The notes beneath the pieces are model-generated. The model searched no databases and was not told the DNA's origin. It saw only the letters and a list, made by a program, of their open reading frames with translations. From positions 1-35,707 of the forward strand of contig CAZGVW010000168.1 of assembly GCA_964529265.1 (NCBI GenBank): a stretch of 35,707 nucleotides of DNA. Reading direction: 5' to 3'. A program made the position numbers and the translations under genes. This stretch comes from CAZGVW01 sp964529265. Its GTDB lineage: Bacteria; Planctomycetota; Phycisphaerae; Phycisphaerales; UBA1924. Below are positions 33,479 to 35,707 of this stretch, in pieces; the first letter of the stretch is position 1; each line of letters begins with the position of its first letter.

Positions 33479-33653
33479 CCTCGAACTGACGCGCCCGGCC
33501 CCCTTTGGTTCCCTTTTCCGGTCACAACGGCGGGGCGTGGATCTACCCCAGAACACCCCGCTTCACTGTCTCTTGTTCGAGCGCATCCCCCCGGCGGTTC
33601 CCCCCCGCCCGCGCTTCCGAGGGTCGTCCCTCCCCCCATCCTGCCGCGGCGAC

Positions 33654-34529
33654 TCAGAATCCCAGCCCCCGAAGCGCCCCCTCGACCGCCCCCACGTACC
33701 CGCCCCCAAACAGCCGCACGTGCACCAGCAGCGGGTACAGGTTCAGCAGGTCCCTCCTCGTCTCGAAGAACCCGGGGCGAATGCCCCGAACCGCCGCGTA
33801 TCGATCAAAGAATGCCGTCCCGAACGTCCCGAAAAGCGTTACGAACGCCAGCTCCAGTTCCGCGTGCGCAAACGAGATCGCTGGGTCCAGAAACGCCACG
33901 ATCCGGTCCCCCCGGGCCAGCACATTGGATGTCCACACGTCCCCATGGATGAGCGATGGCGGCGCACCGGCATCCAGAAACTCGCCCAGCCGCGCCGCCA
34001 GCCCTCCGATCCGCCCCCGCACCTCGCGCGGCAGCCGCCCCGCCCGAGCCGCCTCATCCGCCATGGGCAGCAGCCGCCGGTCGCGGAAGAACTCGATCCA
34101 CGTCTCAACCCACCCGTTCGCCTGCATCAGCCCGCCGAGCGGCGTGGGGCGCTCGAACCCGAACCGCGGCGAAGTGTGCTCGTGCAGTTCCGCGAGCAAT
34201 TCCGCGGCATGACGCTCAGCGTCGGGCGAGAACACACTCTCGCCCTCGACGAACTCCATGACCAGCAGCGTGTCGTCGCAGTGAACCACACCCGGAACCG
34301 GCAGCGTCGTCTCCGCGCGCAGATATCGAAGCCCCGCACCCTCCGTTTCGAGCGCCTCGTCCGGCCGGTCCGAGGCCTTCGCCACCAGCCGTTCGCGCCC
34401 GGGCATCTTGAGCAGGAACACCTGCGCCACGCACCCGCCGCGGAGCGGCTGCGCGCGGATCGGACGAGATCCGATCGCCTGCTCAACGCGATCAGCGAGC
34501 GTCCCAGGCCCCATGTCCTTGCACGCCAT
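33654..34529 (-). CDS. Fructosamine-kinase-like phosphotransferase
   Basis: A protein-kinase-like small-molecule kinase. Fructosamine 3-kinases and bacterial ribulosamine kinases phosphorylate sugar adducts on amines for deglycation. 291 residues, the usual size. Motifs: LVAKASD with Lys51, MEFVEGE (91-97), GFERPTPLGGLMQANGWVET (124-143), where FN3Ks read GFxxxNFIGSxPQxN, LIHGDVWTSN (193-202; catalytic loop HGDLWSGN) and FLDPA (213-217; the metal-binding Asp). The start ATG at 34529 is supported by TAGCCT 6 bases before it; the ATG at 34514 is an alternative. It is cytoplasmic, between two secreted dockerin protein genes. Confidence 0.92.
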   Translation of the reverse strand: MACKDMGPGTLADRVEQAIGSRPIRAQPLRGGCVAQVFLLKMPGRERLVAKASDRPDEALETEGAGLRYLRAETTLPVPGVVHCDDTLLVMEFVEGESVFSPDAERHAAELLAELHEHTSPRFGFERPTPLGGLMQANGWVETWIEFFRDRRLLPMADEAARAGRLPREVRGRIGGLAARLGEFLDAGAPPSLIHGDVWTSNVLARGDRIVAFLDPAISFAHAELELAFVTLFGTFGTAFFDRYAAVRGIRPGFFETRRDLLNLYPLLVHVRLFGGGYVGAVEGALRGLGF

Positions 34530-34535
34530 ACACCA

Positions 34536-34541
34536 AGGCTA
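34536..34541 (-). promoter_or_regulatory. -10-like TAGCCT, leaderless kinase promoter
   Basis: TAGCCT ends 6 bases before ATG 34529. A weaker match than the others. It diverges from the LamG gene promoter about 50 bases away. Confidence 0.3.
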
Positions 34542-34589
34542 CCTCCAGGCAGCGCGCTTTTTTTGGGCTGCGATCGCCGATTCGCGTGC

Positions 34590-34595
34590 TAAACT
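34590..34595 (+). promoter_or_regulatory. -10-like TAAACT, leaderless LamG-dockerin gene promoter
   Basis: TAAACT ends 8 bases before ATG 34604. A T7 run (34558-34564) lies upstream, but no -35. Confidence 0.45.
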
Positions 34596-34603
34596 CCTGC
34601 ATC

Positions 34604-35707
34604 ATGAGGCAGGAAGCGGGTCTCTCGGCGGGACGGGCCACTCATTCACATCGGGGTCGCCGCCGACGGCGGCGACCTGTATGGAGCGTTGCCGCGGCAG
34701 TCTTCGCCGCGGCGCCAGCCGCCACCCTCGCCGCGTCCCTCCACGCCCTGCGGTTCCATGGAACGGGCCAGGCGCAGCAGGACCGGGTGCGCATCAGAAT
34801 CGATGACAACGCGCCGGGGAAGGACGCCAGCGAACTGGCCGATGTCGGTGATGGCTCATTCTCGATCGAGTTCTGGATCCGTGGCCGGATCGAGGACAAC
34901 GCCACATCGAACGCCGGCGGCGATCAGGAGTTCTTCGATTTCCGCTGGATCGACGGCAACATCGTTGTCGATCGCGATATCTGGGGCGCCAGCAGCCGCG
35001 ACTGGGGCGTCAGCGTCGCAGGCGGGTTCGTGCGATTCGGGACTGGCCACGCCGATCAGGCCCCGCAGGACAGTGAGCACACGATCGAAGGCAACGTCAA
35101 TGTGCTCGATGATCAGTGGCGCCACATCGTCTGCGTGAGGGATGCCTCGACCGGCGTGAAGTCAGTTTTCGTTGACGGATCGCTCGATTATGCGAATCCA
35201 CCGGGCCGGTCTCAGGATGACATCAGCTATCCCGACGACGGCGATCCGATGCCGGTTACGGAGTGGGGTCCATTCATTGTGCTCGGGGCCGAAAAGCACG
35301 ATGCCGGCCCGCAGCACCCTTCTTTCAACGGCTATCTGGATGAGTTCCGCGTGTGGAGGACCGCGCTCTCTGCGGGCGCCATCGCGGACTACTGGCAGAC
35401 GAGATCATGGCCGACCTTTGTCGGTCTTGTCGGGGAGTATCGCTTTGAGGAAGGCGGTGGGGTTGCGGCGGGCAACACGGCTTTCTGCGTCGAGACTCCG
35501 GACGGCGAAGTCATCGCCGGCCAGCCCGGCAACGGCGAATGGGTTTCGCGCGCCGCAGATCCCAGCAACACCGCGCCCATTCCGGACGGAGGCGTTCCGG
35601 CGGGGCCGGCGGACTTCAACGCGGACGGAGTCGTCAACAGCTCGGATCTGGCGGCGCTCCTGGGCGCTTGGGGCCATTGCCCCGGCGCGCTTCCGCCGCT
35701 TCGCTGC
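34604..35707 (+). CDS. Secreted LamG-domain protein with dockerin-like repeat, cut by the window end
   Basis: An open frame of 368 codons runs from ATG 34604 to the last base with no stop. The N-terminus is very basic (RGRRRRRRPVW), then a hydrophobic run (SVAAAVFAAAPAATLAASLHA), a signal peptide. Residues about 50-270 form a concanavalin-like LamG sandwich: DGSFSIEFWIRGRIED, DDQWRHIVCVRD, SVFVDGS, GYLDEFRVWRTALS, all typical of the LamG_3 pattern. A second glycine-rich strand region (LVGEYRFEEGGGVAA) follows. The last residues (ADFNADGVVNSSDLAALLGA) match a dockerin type I calcium repeat, and the sequence stops soon after. It likely binds carbohydrate or protein at the cell surface. Confidence 0.88.
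   Translation, partial: MRQEAGLSAGRATHSHRGRRRRRRPVWSVAAAVFAAAPAATLAASLHALRFHGTGQAQQDRVRIRIDDNAPGKDASELADVGDGSFSIEFWIRGRIEDNATSNAGGDQEFFDFRWIDGNIVVDRDIWGASSRDWGVSVAGGFVRFGTGHADQAPQDSEHTIEGNVNVLDDQWRHIVCVRDASTGVKSVFVDGSLDYANPPGRSQDDISYPDDGDPMPVTEWGPFIVLGAEKHDAGPQHPSFNGYLDEFRVWRTALSAGAIADYWQTRSWPTFVGLVGEYRFEEGGGVAAGNTAFCVETPDGEVIAGQPGNGEWVSRAADPSNTAPIPDGGVPAGPADFNADGVVNSSDLAALLGAWGHCPGALPPLRC

Overview
The window is G+C-rich chromosomal DNA, most likely from a planctomycete of the class Phycisphaerae. Two secreted proteins end in short dockerin-like repeats of the DFNADGVVNSSDLAALLGAW type, which is common in that group. Other pointers are a diverged LpxB, stand-alone signalling proteins, a GroES-like protein without GroEL, and several secreted proteins found mainly in planctomycetes. 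This placement is inference from gene style; no database was searched. I see no phage genes, transposase, integrase or CRISPR array, so this looks like ordinary chromosome with some unusual proteins.

Layout. 1-3170 (+): a secreted protein of unknown function, then thioredoxin reductase. 3228-4985 (-): a CPA2 cation/proton antiporter with a TrkA-N domain, diverging from a Rossmann-fold epimerase-like protein and a DAACS symporter (5155-7546, +). A long palindrome fills the gap to aspS (7686-9518, -). aspS diverges from lpxB (9655-10881, +), which faces a tRNA-Leu(UAA) gene (-). A secreted protein with a duplicated domain follows (11064-11957). Next comes a three-gene signalling cassette (12277-16626, +): a DNA-binding domain plus receiver, an HDOD histidine kinase, and a degenerate receiver plus GAF-like domain. 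On the minus strand are der, an ABC exporter, aroA and a GroES-like gene (16639-22038); aroA and the GroES-like gene overlap by 4 bases. apt (+) starts with TTG. A second minus-strand operon holds a predicted PPi-dependent phosphofructokinase, a Tat-exported asparaginase-family hydrolase and a ThiF/MoeB-like E1 (22700-26169). Then come a lipoprotein, a LuxR-type regulator and a family 4 uracil-DNA glycosylase (+), frr (-), a 1300-residue dockerin protein built from two inactivated protease folds (-), a fructosamine-kinase-like protein (-), and a LamG-plus-dockerin protein (+) cut by the window end.

Most notable: (1) the 1300-residue protein fuses a subtilisin-like domain and a zinc-metalloprotease-like domain, and both have lost catalytic residues; (2) eight genes have a TAnnnT element only 6-8 bases before the start codon, which suggests widespread leaderless transcription and helps fix several starts; (3) the signalling cassette has a reversed response-regulator architecture and a pseudo-receiver partner; (4) a uracil-DNA glycosylase has Ser at one of its four Fe-S ligand positions.
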